A stretch of 6,419 nucleotides of DNA from Planctomycetota bacterium (GTDB lineage Bacteria > Planctomycetota > UBA8108): positions 28,033 through 34,451 of the forward strand of contig NZOA01000070.1 in the NCBI GenBank assembly GCA_002695115.1. The letters are read 5' to 3'. The translations under genes were made by a program, and so were the position numbers. The notes below the pieces were generated by a model. That model saw only the letters and a program-made list of their open reading frames with translations. It did no database searches and was not told where the DNA came from. Below are positions 1 to 5,497 of the stretch, in pieces. How positions within the stretch are numbered: the stretch's first letter is position 1; each line of letters opens with the position of its first letter.

Positions 1-446
1 GCCGCGCCTGGAGCGAGCTGAGCGCCGATACCGACCGCCTGGCGGCGGCTCTCTGTCCCGAAGACCTTGTCGATCTTGATGAGGACCACGGCGAGCTTGA
101 AGAGGTTCGAGGAATCCGCAAGCGCCTCGCCTCCCTTGACGAGGCGCTCGCGGGAGAGGGCACCGGCTCCAGGAGCCTGGAGCGGGGGCTCAGAACGGCG
201 CGCGAATCCCTCGCGCGCCTCGAAAACAGGATTCGAAAGCTGCGGGCCCGGGGCGATGCTGACGCCTGGAAGAACGCCTCCTCGTGCTGGAAAGAGCTCC
301 TGCCCGGGGGCAAGCTGCAGGAGCGCCGCTGGGGTTACCTTCACCTCATCGCCGAGCATGGAACGGACTGGCTCGAGAGAATCATCGAGGAGATCGGCAA
401 AGACCCCTTTTCCCTCTCGCACAGGCTGCTCGAATTTGAAAACTGA
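1..446 (+). CDS. bshC: Bacillithiol biosynthesis protein BshC (putative cysteine ligase), C-terminal part
   Basis: The last step of bacillithiol synthesis, adding L-cysteine to GlcN-malate, is attributed to BshC, a cytoplasmic protein. Only the 3' end is here: the frame beginning at base 3 is open from the window edge and gives 147 residues ending LEFEN before TGA at 444-446. The first part of the visible piece is charged and helical, with a heptad-like run rich in Leu, Arg and Glu (about visible residues 30-85), which fits the coiled-coil region of BshC. It is followed by the PGGKLQERRWGYLHL segment and the closing DWLERIIEEIGKDPF segment, which match my memory of the family's C-terminal 'LQER...G..F...L' pattern. 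Genes for the other two pathway enzymes follow immediately on the same strand, which strongly supports the call. The N-terminal Rossmann-like core lies outside the window. Without the neighbours, the fragment alone would be a moderate-confidence assignment. Confidence 0.85.
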   Translation, partial: RAWSELSADTDRLAAALCPEDLVDLDEDHGELEEVRGIRKRLASLDEALAGEGTGSRSLERGLRTARESLARLENRIRKLRARGDADAWKNASSCWKELLPGGKLQERRWGYLHLIAEHGTDWLERIIEEIGKDPFSLSHRLLEFEN

Positions 447-482
447 AGAACCTTCCGTGCTCACGCCGGTCAGTTCGCCATG

Positions 483-510
483 TTGAATTCGTCCGCCGTT
501 GCTTTATGCT
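483..510 (+). promoter_or_regulatory. Candidate sigma70-type promoter for bshB1-bshA-priA
   Basis: TTGAAT (483-488) and TATGCT (505-510) are separated by 16 nt, each matching four of six consensus bases. Transcription would start near 517, giving a leader of about 44 nt before the bshB1 start at 561. The site sits in the 114-nt gap after bshC. That gap is long for an otherwise overlapping gene cluster, so an internal promoter is reasonable. It is also compatible with read-through from bshC, because I see no terminator in the gap. The call rests on sequence resemblance only. Confidence 0.35.
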
Positions 511-546
511 ACGGTTTCCCAGGAACCGCGAGATACCGGGAGGCAC

Positions 547-551
547 AGGAG
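547..551 (+). promoter_or_regulatory. Ribosome binding site of bshB1
   Basis: AGGAG lies 9 nt upstream of the ATG at 561. It decides the start: the reading frame is open back to an ATG at 480, but that codon has no Shine-Dalgarno sequence and the extra 27 residues resemble nothing in the family. Confidence 0.75.
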
Positions 552-560
552 CGGAATCAG

Positions 561-1328
561 ATGTCAGAGAAATCTTTACTCGAGCAGCCCACCGAATGCG
601 ACATCGTCGCCTTCATGGCTCACCCTGACGATGCCGAGCTGCAATGCGGCGGCACCCTTGCCCTCGCGGCGGCTACGGGCTCACGCGCCGGCGTGGTCGA
701 CTTCAGTCGCGGAGAGCTGGCCACCCGGGGCAGCCCGGAGGAGCGCGCCGCCGAAGCCGAGGCTGCGGCCGGAGAGTTGGGCCTCCGCTGCCGTATCAAC
801 CTCGGCCTGCCGGACGGGCACCTCGAAGATCGAGAGGAATACCGCAAGGAGGTCGTGCGCCTGATTCGTCTCATGCGCCCGAAGGTGATCATCGCCCCCG
901 CCCTCGCCGACCATCATCCTGACCACATGGCCGTGGCGACGATCGTCGACCGGAGCTTCTATCTCAGCGGGATCGCGAAATACCTGCCGGAGCTCGAGCC
1001 CTGGCGACCGAATACCCTCCTGCACACGATGGGCACCCGGCCGGCGGTTCCCTCGCTCGTGGTGGACATCAGCGAGGTCTATGAAACCAGGAAGAAGGCC
1101 ATCGCCTGCTACGGCTCACAATTTTACCGGGAGGATTCCCGGGAGCCGCAGACGCGAATATCACACCCGGAATTCAACAATTGGGTCGAGGGCGGACTGC
1201 GTCATTTCGGCTTCTTCATCGGCGCGAGCTACGGTGAGGGTTTCACCAGCGCACTGCCGGTGCCCGTCAGAGATCCCGTAAAGCAATACTCGGTTGTCCC
1301 GTGGAAAACACTTCAGAGAGAAAGCTGA
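561..1328 (+). CDS. bshB1: N-acetyl-alpha-D-glucosaminyl L-malate deacetylase (BshB1, PIG-L/LmbE family)
   Basis: This cytoplasmic zinc enzyme removes the acetyl group from GlcNAc-malate to give GlcN-malate, the second step of bacillithiol synthesis. The protein is 255 residues, slightly longer than the roughly 235 usual for BshB1. The family hallmark AHPDDAE occurs near the N-terminus (H21, D23, D24), and the second zinc motif HHPDH covers residues 118-122. By analogy with MshB/BshB, H21, D24 and H122 should bind zinc and D23 should act as general base. The C-terminal part (SQFY, then EFNNWVEGGLRHFGFFIG, then SYGEGF) is characteristic of the BshB1 branch rather than of generic LmbE deacetylases. 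Start at 561 was chosen for its AGGAG. The 3' end overlaps bshA, with the TGA at 1326-1328. A BshB2-type or mycothiol-type deacetylase is less likely given bshA next door and bshC upstream. Confidence 0.95.
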   Translation: MSEKSLLEQPTECDIVAFMAHPDDAELQCGGTLALAAATGSRAGVVDFSRGELATRGSPEERAAEAEAAAGELGLRCRINLGLPDGHLEDREEYRKEVVRLIRLMRPKVIIAPALADHHPDHMAVATIVDRSFYLSGIAKYLPELEPWRPNTLLHTMGTRPAVPSLVVDISEVYETRKKAIACYGSQFYREDSREPQTRISHPEFNNWVEGGLRHFGFFIGASYGEGFTSALPVPVRDPVKQYSVVPWKTLQRES

Positions 1329-2497
1329 AAATCGGCATCGTCTGCCACCCGGCCCACGGGGGGAGCGGCGTCGTCGCCTCGGAGCTCGGCCTCGAGCTCG
1401 CGGCCAGGGGACATCATGTCCATTTCTTCAGCCACACGCTCCCCTTCCGCGTTCCCAACGCCCATCCCAATACCTTCTTCCACGAGGTGGAGGTGACCTC
1501 CTACCCCCTCTTCAAATACCCGCCCTATACCCTCGCGCTCGCCACCAAGCTGGCCGAGGTCTGCCGGGAGCACTCCCTCGACATCATCCATGTCCACTAC
1601 GCCATACCCCACGCCATCGCGGCCTGGCTCTGCACCCGGATGCTGCCGGCGGAGCAGAGGCCCGCGACGATCACCACCCTGCACGGAACGGACATCACCC
1701 TCGTGGGCATCGACAATTCGTTCTTCGAGATCACCCGCTTCAGCCTCGAGAAGTCCGATGGGATCACCGCCGTGAGCGACCAGCTCGGCGAGGAAACCCG
1801 GCGGCGATTCAATATCGACAACCCCGTGGAGATCATCCCGAACTTCGTCGACTCGGAGAAGTTCGCTCCCGGGTTCCGCTCAGAAGCCAGGCGCGCCGCC
1901 TTTGCGGGCCCCGATGAGTTCCTGCTGGGCCATATGTCGAATTTTCGCCCGGTAAAACGGGTCCTCGATGTCATCAGGATCTTCCAGCGTGTCCATCGAG
2001 AGCTTCCCGCGCGCCTGCTGATGATCGGCGAAGGGGTCGATCTCGAACCCGCCCGCAACCTCGCGGCAGAGCTTGGGATCATGGAACGCGTCACCTTCCT
2101 CGGACCGGTCGACCAGGTCCCCGAGATGCTCTCCCAGCTCGATCTCTTCCTGCTGCCGAGTGAATACGAGAGCTTCGGCCTCGCCGCTCTCGAGGCGATG
2201 TCCTGCGGCGTTCCGGTCGTAGCCAGCAGGACCGGCGGTCTGCCCGAGGTGGTGAAGAATGGCAGCTGCGGCTATCTCTGCGAGTTCGCCAACGTCGAAG
2301 CGAAGGTCAAAGCGATGGCGGACAAGACCATCGGGCTCCTCTCGGATCCGCAGAAGACCGCCCGATTCTCGGCGGCGGCCCGCGAGAGAGCCCGCAGCGA
2401 ATTCGACCCGGGGCGGACCGTCGACACCTACGAGAGCTGCTATCTGCGGATCCTCGCGAAGAATTCCCTGCTCGAGAACCAGGGGAGCGACGCCTGA
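1301..2497 (+). CDS. bshA: N-acetyl-alpha-D-glucosaminyl L-malate synthase (BshA, GT4 glycosyltransferase)
   Basis: BshA transfers GlcNAc from UDP-GlcNAc to L-malate, the first committed step of bacillithiol synthesis, in the cytoplasm. From the GTG at 1301 it is 398 residues (about 380 is usual). It shows the two-domain GT-B layout: an N-terminal lobe opening with KIGIVC and the loop GGSGVVASELG (from G20), the segment HVHYAIPHA, then TTLHGTDITLVG. The C-terminal nucleotide-sugar lobe opens with MSNFRPVKR (S213-R220) and carries the GT4 E-x7-E pair (E290 and E298, in ESFGLAALE) followed by MSCGVPVVAS. The KIGIVC and GGSGVV opening and the FRPVKR segment are typical of BshA among GT4 enzymes. 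The start is uncertain. GTG 1301 has no recognisable Shine-Dalgarno and overlaps bshB1 by 28 nt. CTG 1325 would align exactly with the usual family start (MKIGI) and overlap the bshB1 TGA as CTGA. The 3' end overlaps priA as TGATG. Confidence 0.95.
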   Translation: MENTSERKLKIGIVCHPAHGGSGVVASELGLELAARGHHVHFFSHTLPFRVPNAHPNTFFHEVEVTSYPLFKYPPYTLALATKLAEVCREHSLDIIHVHYAIPHAIAAWLCTRMLPAEQRPATITTLHGTDITLVGIDNSFFEITRFSLEKSDGITAVSDQLGEETRRRFNIDNPVEIIPNFVDSEKFAPGFRSEARRAAFAGPDEFLLGHMSNFRPVKRVLDVIRIFQRVHRELPARLLMIGEGVDLEPARNLAAELGIMERVTFLGPVDQVPEMLSQLDLFLLPSEYESFGLAALEAMSCGVPVVASRTGGLPEVVKNGSCGYLCEFANVEAKVKAMADKTIGLLSDPQKTARFSAAARERARSEFDPGRTVDTYESCYLRILAKNSLLENQGSDA

Positions 2498-4812
2498 TGG
2501 TCGCCTCTATCGCTGAGATCGTGGTCAACGCCCCCCTGCTGCGCTCCTTTCATTACAGCGTGCCGGGCGACCTGGGCACCGACCTGAGACGCGGCCACCG
2601 CGTGCTCGTGCCCTTCGGACATCGTACGGCGACGGGAGTCTGCGTCGGCTTCCCCGCCGAGAGCGAGGTCCCCGAGCTCAAGCCGATCAAGAGTATCCTC
2701 CACCCCGAATGCCGCTTCGATGAACACCTGCTCGAGCTCACCAGGTGGATCTCATCCTATTACCGGGTCAGCTGGGGGGAAATCCTCGAGGCCGCGCTGC
2801 CCCCCGCCATCCGGAGCGGAAAAGCGAAGGAGCAGAAACTCCGAGAGGTCATCGCGCTCAGGAGCCCCGGCGAGCTGCTCGAAGAGGCCGGGCGCATCGA
2901 GCGGCGGGCGGCGGCGCAGGCGCGCATTCTGAGAAAGCTCGCGGAGGACGGCCCCGGGAACCGCGAGATCGAACGAGGCCGCCTGCTGAAGGAATCCCGG
3001 GCAGGCGCCGCCAGCCTGGACCGGCTGAAGGAGCAGGGCTGGCTCGAGGAGACAACCAGGGTGAAGCGGCTGGATCCCTACGAATCCGAAGCCGCCAATC
3101 TTCCCCCCCGCCAGGAGCCCGTACTGAATCCCGCCCAGGCCGCCGCGGTGGAGGCTCTCGAGTCCGGCCTGGACTCAGCGGAGTTCAAGACCTGGCTCCT
3201 CTACGGAGTCTCGGGAAGCGGAAAAACGGAGGTCTACCTCCGGGCGCTGAGGCGGGTCCTGGACAAGGGCGGCAGGGGGCTCGTCCTCGTACCGGAGATA
3301 GCTCTGACCCCGCAGACCGTCCTGCGGTTCAAGCAGGCCCTGCCGGGCCGCCAGGTGGCCATCCTGCACAGCATGCTGTCTCCCAATGAACGAACCAGCC
3401 AGTGGCGAAACATCCAGGAGGGAAAAGCCGACCTGGTCATCGGAGCCCGCTCGGCTATCTTCGCCCCGATCCCCGACCTGGGCCTGATCGTCGTCGATGA
3501 AGAGCACGAGCCGAGCTACAAGCAGGACACCTCGCCACGCTACCATGCCCGGGACATCGCCGTCATGCGCGGCAAGCTGCTGGAGGTGAGCGTAATTCTC
3601 GGCTCCGCCACGCCATCGCTCGAATCCCTTCACAATGCCCGTGAAGGCAAGTATGGGCTCCTCGAGCTGCCCGAGAGAGCGACAACCCACGGCCTGCCCA
3701 GGGTCTATGTCGTACAGCTCGACGGCAGCTTCTACCGCAGCGACGGCAGCGGCCTCATCTCCCGGGAGCTCGACAGGATGGTCCGAAAGGAGCTCGAACG
3801 CGGCGCCCAGAGCATCCTCTATCTCAATCGGCGCGGCTTCACCACCTACATCCAATGTTCCGAATGCGGCTACGTGCTCAGCTGCGATGAATGCGACGTG
3901 AGCCTGACCTATCACCGCGGCGACAACCTGCTGCGCTGCCACTACTGCGACCTGAAGGAGATGGTCCCATCCTCCTGTCCCGACTGCCGCTCGAAGCGGC
4001 TCCGGCACAGCGGGGTCGGAACGGAGAAGGTGGTCGCGGAAATCTCACGGCGCTTTCCCGACGCCCGGGTGCTGCGGCTCGACAGGGACACGGTGCGAAA
4101 TCACCGGCTGCTCAGGCAGGCGCTCGGGGCCTTCTCCCGTGGCGAATACGACATCCTTGTCGGGACCCAGATGGTCGCCAAGGGACACGACTTCCCCGGA
4201 GTAAATCTCGTGGGTATCCTGCTGGCGGACACGGGGCTTCACTTTCCGGATTTCAGGGCGGCTGAGCGGACCTGGCAGCTGGTGACCCAGGTGGCCGGAA
4301 GGGCCGGAAGGGGCGACGAACGGGGCCTGGCCATCATCCAGACCTTCTCACCCAATCACTACGCGATCGAGAGCGCCGCAAAGGGAGAGAGCGATGAGTT
4401 CTTCCGCAGGGAGCTCGAATACCGCAGAACGCTGGGCTACCCTCCCTTCGGCCGCCTGGTGAAAATTCTCCTGAGCGGAAAGGTAGAGGAAAAGGTCCGG
4501 GAGGAGGCGGCTCGAATCGGAGAGATTCTCAGGCAGGCGGTCTCCGCCGACGGAAGCGACGGAGCACCGAACTCCGGCGGTCTTTCAGATCTGAAAAAAA
4601 CCGGGGCGGGCGCTCTCGCGTCCCGCCCCCGGATTCTCGGTCCGGCACCCGCCCCACTGAACAGGCTCCAGGGCAAGTTCCGTATACAGATTTTGATCAA
4701 ATCTCCTACGAGCGCCGTCAACCAGCGACTGCTGGAGCGGGTCAAAGACAGGCTCAAGCCTCGCAGAGGCGTGGACCTGGTCCTCGACGTCGATCCCCAG
4801 TCGATGCTCTGA
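2497..4812 (+). CDS. priA: Primosomal protein N' (replication restart helicase PriA)
   Basis: PriA is a 3'-to-5' superfamily 2 helicase that recognises stalled forks and D-loops and reloads the replicative helicase. The 771-residue protein shows every landmark. These are an N-terminal 3'-DNA-binding domain (about 1-105, with RVLVPFGHRTATGVCVGF), a winged-helix region (about 106-200), Walker A GVSGSGKT (237-244), motif II DEEH (334-337), motif III GSATPS (369-374), GTQMVAKGHDF (556-566) and motif VI QVAGRAGR (598-605). Eight zinc-binding cysteines inside lobe 2 (C454, C457, C463, C466, C481, C484, C494, C497) keep the same spacing as in E. coli PriA. The C-terminal domain ends in the usual LDVDP segment. 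Residues about 683-712 form a Gly/Ser/Ala-rich insertion just before ILGPAPAP, and its DNA carries an antisense terminator. The start ATG overlaps the bshA TGA by one base and has AGGGGAG (2481-2487) 9 nt upstream, so translation is probably coupled to bshA. Confidence 0.98.
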   Translation: MVASIAEIVVNAPLLRSFHYSVPGDLGTDLRRGHRVLVPFGHRTATGVCVGFPAESEVPELKPIKSILHPECRFDEHLLELTRWISSYYRVSWGEILEAALPPAIRSGKAKEQKLREVIALRSPGELLEEAGRIERRAAAQARILRKLAEDGPGNREIERGRLLKESRAGAASLDRLKEQGWLEETTRVKRLDPYESEAANLPPRQEPVLNPAQAAAVEALESGLDSAEFKTWLLYGVSGSGKTEVYLRALRRVLDKGGRGLVLVPEIALTPQTVLRFKQALPGRQVAILHSMLSPNERTSQWRNIQEGKADLVIGARSAIFAPIPDLGLIVVDEEHEPSYKQDTSPRYHARDIAVMRGKLLEVSVILGSATPSLESLHNAREGKYGLLELPERATTHGLPRVYVVQLDGSFYRSDGSGLISRELDRMVRKELERGAQSILYLNRRGFTTYIQCSECGYVLSCDECDVSLTYHRGDNLLRCHYCDLKEMVPSSCPDCRSKRLRHSGVGTEKVVAEISRRFPDARVLRLDRDTVRNHRLLRQALGAFSRGEYDILVGTQMVAKGHDFPGVNLVGILLADTGLHFPDFRAAERTWQLVTQVAGRAGRGDERGLAIIQTFSPNHYAIESAAKGESDEFFRRELEYRRTLGYPPFGRLVKILLSGKVEEKVREEAARIGEILRQAVSADGSDGAPNSGGLSDLKKTGAGALASRPRILGPAPAPLNRLQGKFRIQILIKSPTSAVNQRLLERVKDRLKPRRGVDLVLDVDPQSML
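4583..4596. repeat. 14-bp perfect palindrome next to the antisense terminator
   Basis: TTTCAGATCTGAAA is its own reverse complement. It lies inside priA and shares three bases with the U-tract of the - strand terminator. It may be chance, a weak second hairpin after the terminator, or a protein site. The sequence does not decide. Confidence 0.4.
4594..4632 (-). terminator. Intrinsic terminator of the HU-family gene, embedded in priA
   Basis: Read on the - strand from 4632, the sequence is CCGGGG, a bulged G, CGGG, an unpaired A, CGC, loop GAGA, GCG, then CCCG and CCCCGG, followed at once by seven T (4600 to 4594). This gives a 13-bp, almost purely G-C stem closed by a GNRA-type tetraloop with an uninterrupted T tract, the textbook form of a Rho-independent terminator. 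On the + strand the same hairpin is followed by ATTCTCGG, so it should not stop priA transcription. The nearest - strand gene upstream is the HU-family gene, whose stop is at 4831, leaving a 3' UTR of about 200 nt that is antisense to priA. Confidence 0.8.
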
Positions 4813-4830
4813 ACCTCGATGGACGAGGGC

Positions 4831-5295
4831 TCAGTCGGTATTGTAAGACCATGTAGAGGTGGTCGACTCGGTCGCCTCGGTCGCCTCAGTCTGCACCACC
4901 TCGGGTTCCGGAGTCGGCTCCGCAACCGGCTCGGCGGAGGGCATCTCCATCTCGGGAGCGGCCGCTACCGGAGCCTCCATCGTGGGAGTTTCTTCAACGA
5001 CAGCCTCAGGCTCAGGAGTTCTCGTGCAGAGCATCTCCTTGAACTGCTTGCCGACCTTGAAGGCGCAACGGGTTGAAGCCGCGATCATCATCGGCTCACC
5101 AGTGCGGGGATTGCGACCTTCGCGGGCCTTGGTCTGCCTCGCCTCAAAGGTCCCGAAACCCATCAACTGGACTTTTCCCGTATCCCGAACACCTTCCTTA
5201 ATCGTTTCAAGGATTGTGTTTACATAAACATCCGCGTTGCTTTTGCTACAGTCCAGGGACTTCGCAACAGCATCGATAACACCAGCCTTGTTCAT
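4831..5295 (-). CDS. hup: HU-family nucleoid-associated DNA-binding protein with acidic C-terminal tail
   Basis: HU proteins are small dimers that bend and compact DNA. This one is 154 residues. Residues 1-90 form a complete HU fold beginning MNKAGVIDAVAK, with the GFGTF turn (46-50) and the DNA-contacting arm GRNPRTGEPMM, including the intercalating proline P63. Residues 91-154 form an extra tail rich in Glu, Pro, Ala and Thr: 14 Glu and one terminal Asp against a single Arg and no Lys, with ten Pro. Known HU extensions (actinobacteria and others) are usually Lys-rich, so an acidic tail is atypical. Three cysteines (C16, C77, C90) are also unusual for HU. The start at 5295 is set by AGGAG 7 nt upstream and by alignment with E. 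coli HU; an in-frame ATG at 5328 would add 11 residues without family support. A promoter lies at 5423-5395 and a terminator at 4632-4594. HU is preferred over IHF from the N-terminus, but not certain. Confidence 0.93.
   Translation of the reverse strand: MNKAGVIDAVAKSLDCSKSNADVYVNTILETIKEGVRDTGKVQLMGFGTFEARQTKAREGRNPRTGEPMMIAASTRCAFKVGKQFKEMLCTRTPEPEAVVEETPTMEAPVAAAPEMEMPSAEPVAEPTPEPEVVQTEATEATESTTSTWSYNTD
4868..4885 (-). repeat. Two 9-bp tandem repeats in the HU tail
   Basis: TCGGTCGCC is repeated twice head to tail on the + strand (4868-4876 and 4877-4885), with degenerate copies either side. On the coding (-) strand it encodes the TEATEATE segment of the acidic tail. This suggests that the tail can grow or shrink by slippage in three-residue steps. 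Confidence 0.6.
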
Positions 5296-5302
5296 CTCTT
5301 CA

Positions 5303-5307
5303 CTCCT
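5303..5307 (-). promoter_or_regulatory. Ribosome binding site of the HU-family gene
   Basis: On the - strand AGGAG (5307 to 5303) precedes the ATG at 5295-5293 by 7 nt. It fixes the start at the residue that aligns with the first Met of HU, rather than at the ATG at 5328. Confidence 0.8.
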
Positions 5308-5317
5308 CTGCCTGTAC

Positions 5318-5345
5318 GGCTTGAACAAATGGCTTGAACAATTGG
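5318..5345 (-). repeat. 13-bp-period direct repeat in the HU leader
   Basis: GGCTTGAACAA occurs at 5318-5328 and again at 5331-5341 (+ strand), each followed by two A/T bases, and a third GG begins at 5344. On the HU mRNA this is TTGTTCAAGCC twice. It lies between the predicted transcription start and the ribosome binding site, where a repressor or an RNA-binding protein could act. No known operator is recognised. Confidence 0.55.
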
Positions 5346-5394
5346 TTTTTCCGCCTGGATGCGCGTAAAACCCGCCTAATCTTCACTGCCGCGC

Positions 5395-5423
5395 AGTATT
5401 CTATGTTCCGAAAAAGTTGTCAA
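5395..5423 (-). promoter_or_regulatory. Promoter of the HU-family gene
   Basis: On the - strand a perfect TTGACA -35 (5423 to 5418) is followed after 17 nt by AATACT (5400 to 5395; four of six consensus bases). A TAGAAT alternative overlaps it with a 14-nt spacer. Transcription would begin near 5388, giving a leader of about 90 nt that contains the direct repeat. A strong -35 fits an abundant nucleoid protein. Confidence 0.6.
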
Positions 5424-5484
5424 CACCAAAAGATAAGCGGTTTTCGGGAAAAGTAGTCATTTCGTCTTTTGCCGAGATCTCCGA

Positions 5485-5490
5485 TATACT
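5485..5490 (+). promoter_or_regulatory. Candidate -10 box of selA giving a near-leaderless mRNA
   Basis: TATACT (five of six consensus bases) ends only 7 nt before the selA ATG at 5498. If used, transcription would start at or within a base or two of the start codon. No convincing -35 is seen at 16-18 nt upstream and there is no extended -10 TGn. The AAAGG at 5493-5497 touches the ATG directly, too close to work as a Shine-Dalgarno sequence. Confidence 0.4.
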
Positions 5491-5497
5491 TCAAAGG

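Noticed and set aside
67..486. Open frame of 139 codons on the + strand
   Set aside because: It is out of frame with the bshC end, has Arg/Ser/Pro-rich composition typical of GC-rich shadow frames, and has no family resemblance.
512..528. Hairpin CGGTT / AACCG in the bshB1 leader as a riboswitch or attenuator
   Set aside because: It has five base pairs only, no T tract and no recognisable aptamer; the leader is too short for a known riboswitch.
480..560. Longer bshB1 starting at the ATG at 480
   Set aside because: There is no Shine-Dalgarno there, the extra residues have no family counterpart, and it would overlap the candidate promoter. The ATG at 561 has AGGAG at good spacing.
3175..4008. 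Open - strand frame of 277 codons opposite priA
   Set aside because: It lies wholly opposite the conserved helicase core of priA. It is a GC-rich antisense frame without recognisable motifs.
4856..4902. Inverted repeat GAGGTGGT / ACCACCTC with a 31-nt loop as a + strand terminator for priA
   Set aside because: The loop is long, no T tract follows, and the arms fall in repetitive codons of the HU tail. Chance is more likely.
4975..4998. Short hairpin CTCC/GGAG followed by TTTCTTC as a priA terminator
   Set aside because: The stem is only 4-5 bp and the T tract is interrupted, too weak to call. How priA transcription ends is not visible.
5296..5328. Longer HU protein starting at the ATG at 5328
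   Set aside because: It adds 11 residues before the conserved MNKA start, spans the ribosome binding site of the internal ATG, and lacks its own good site.
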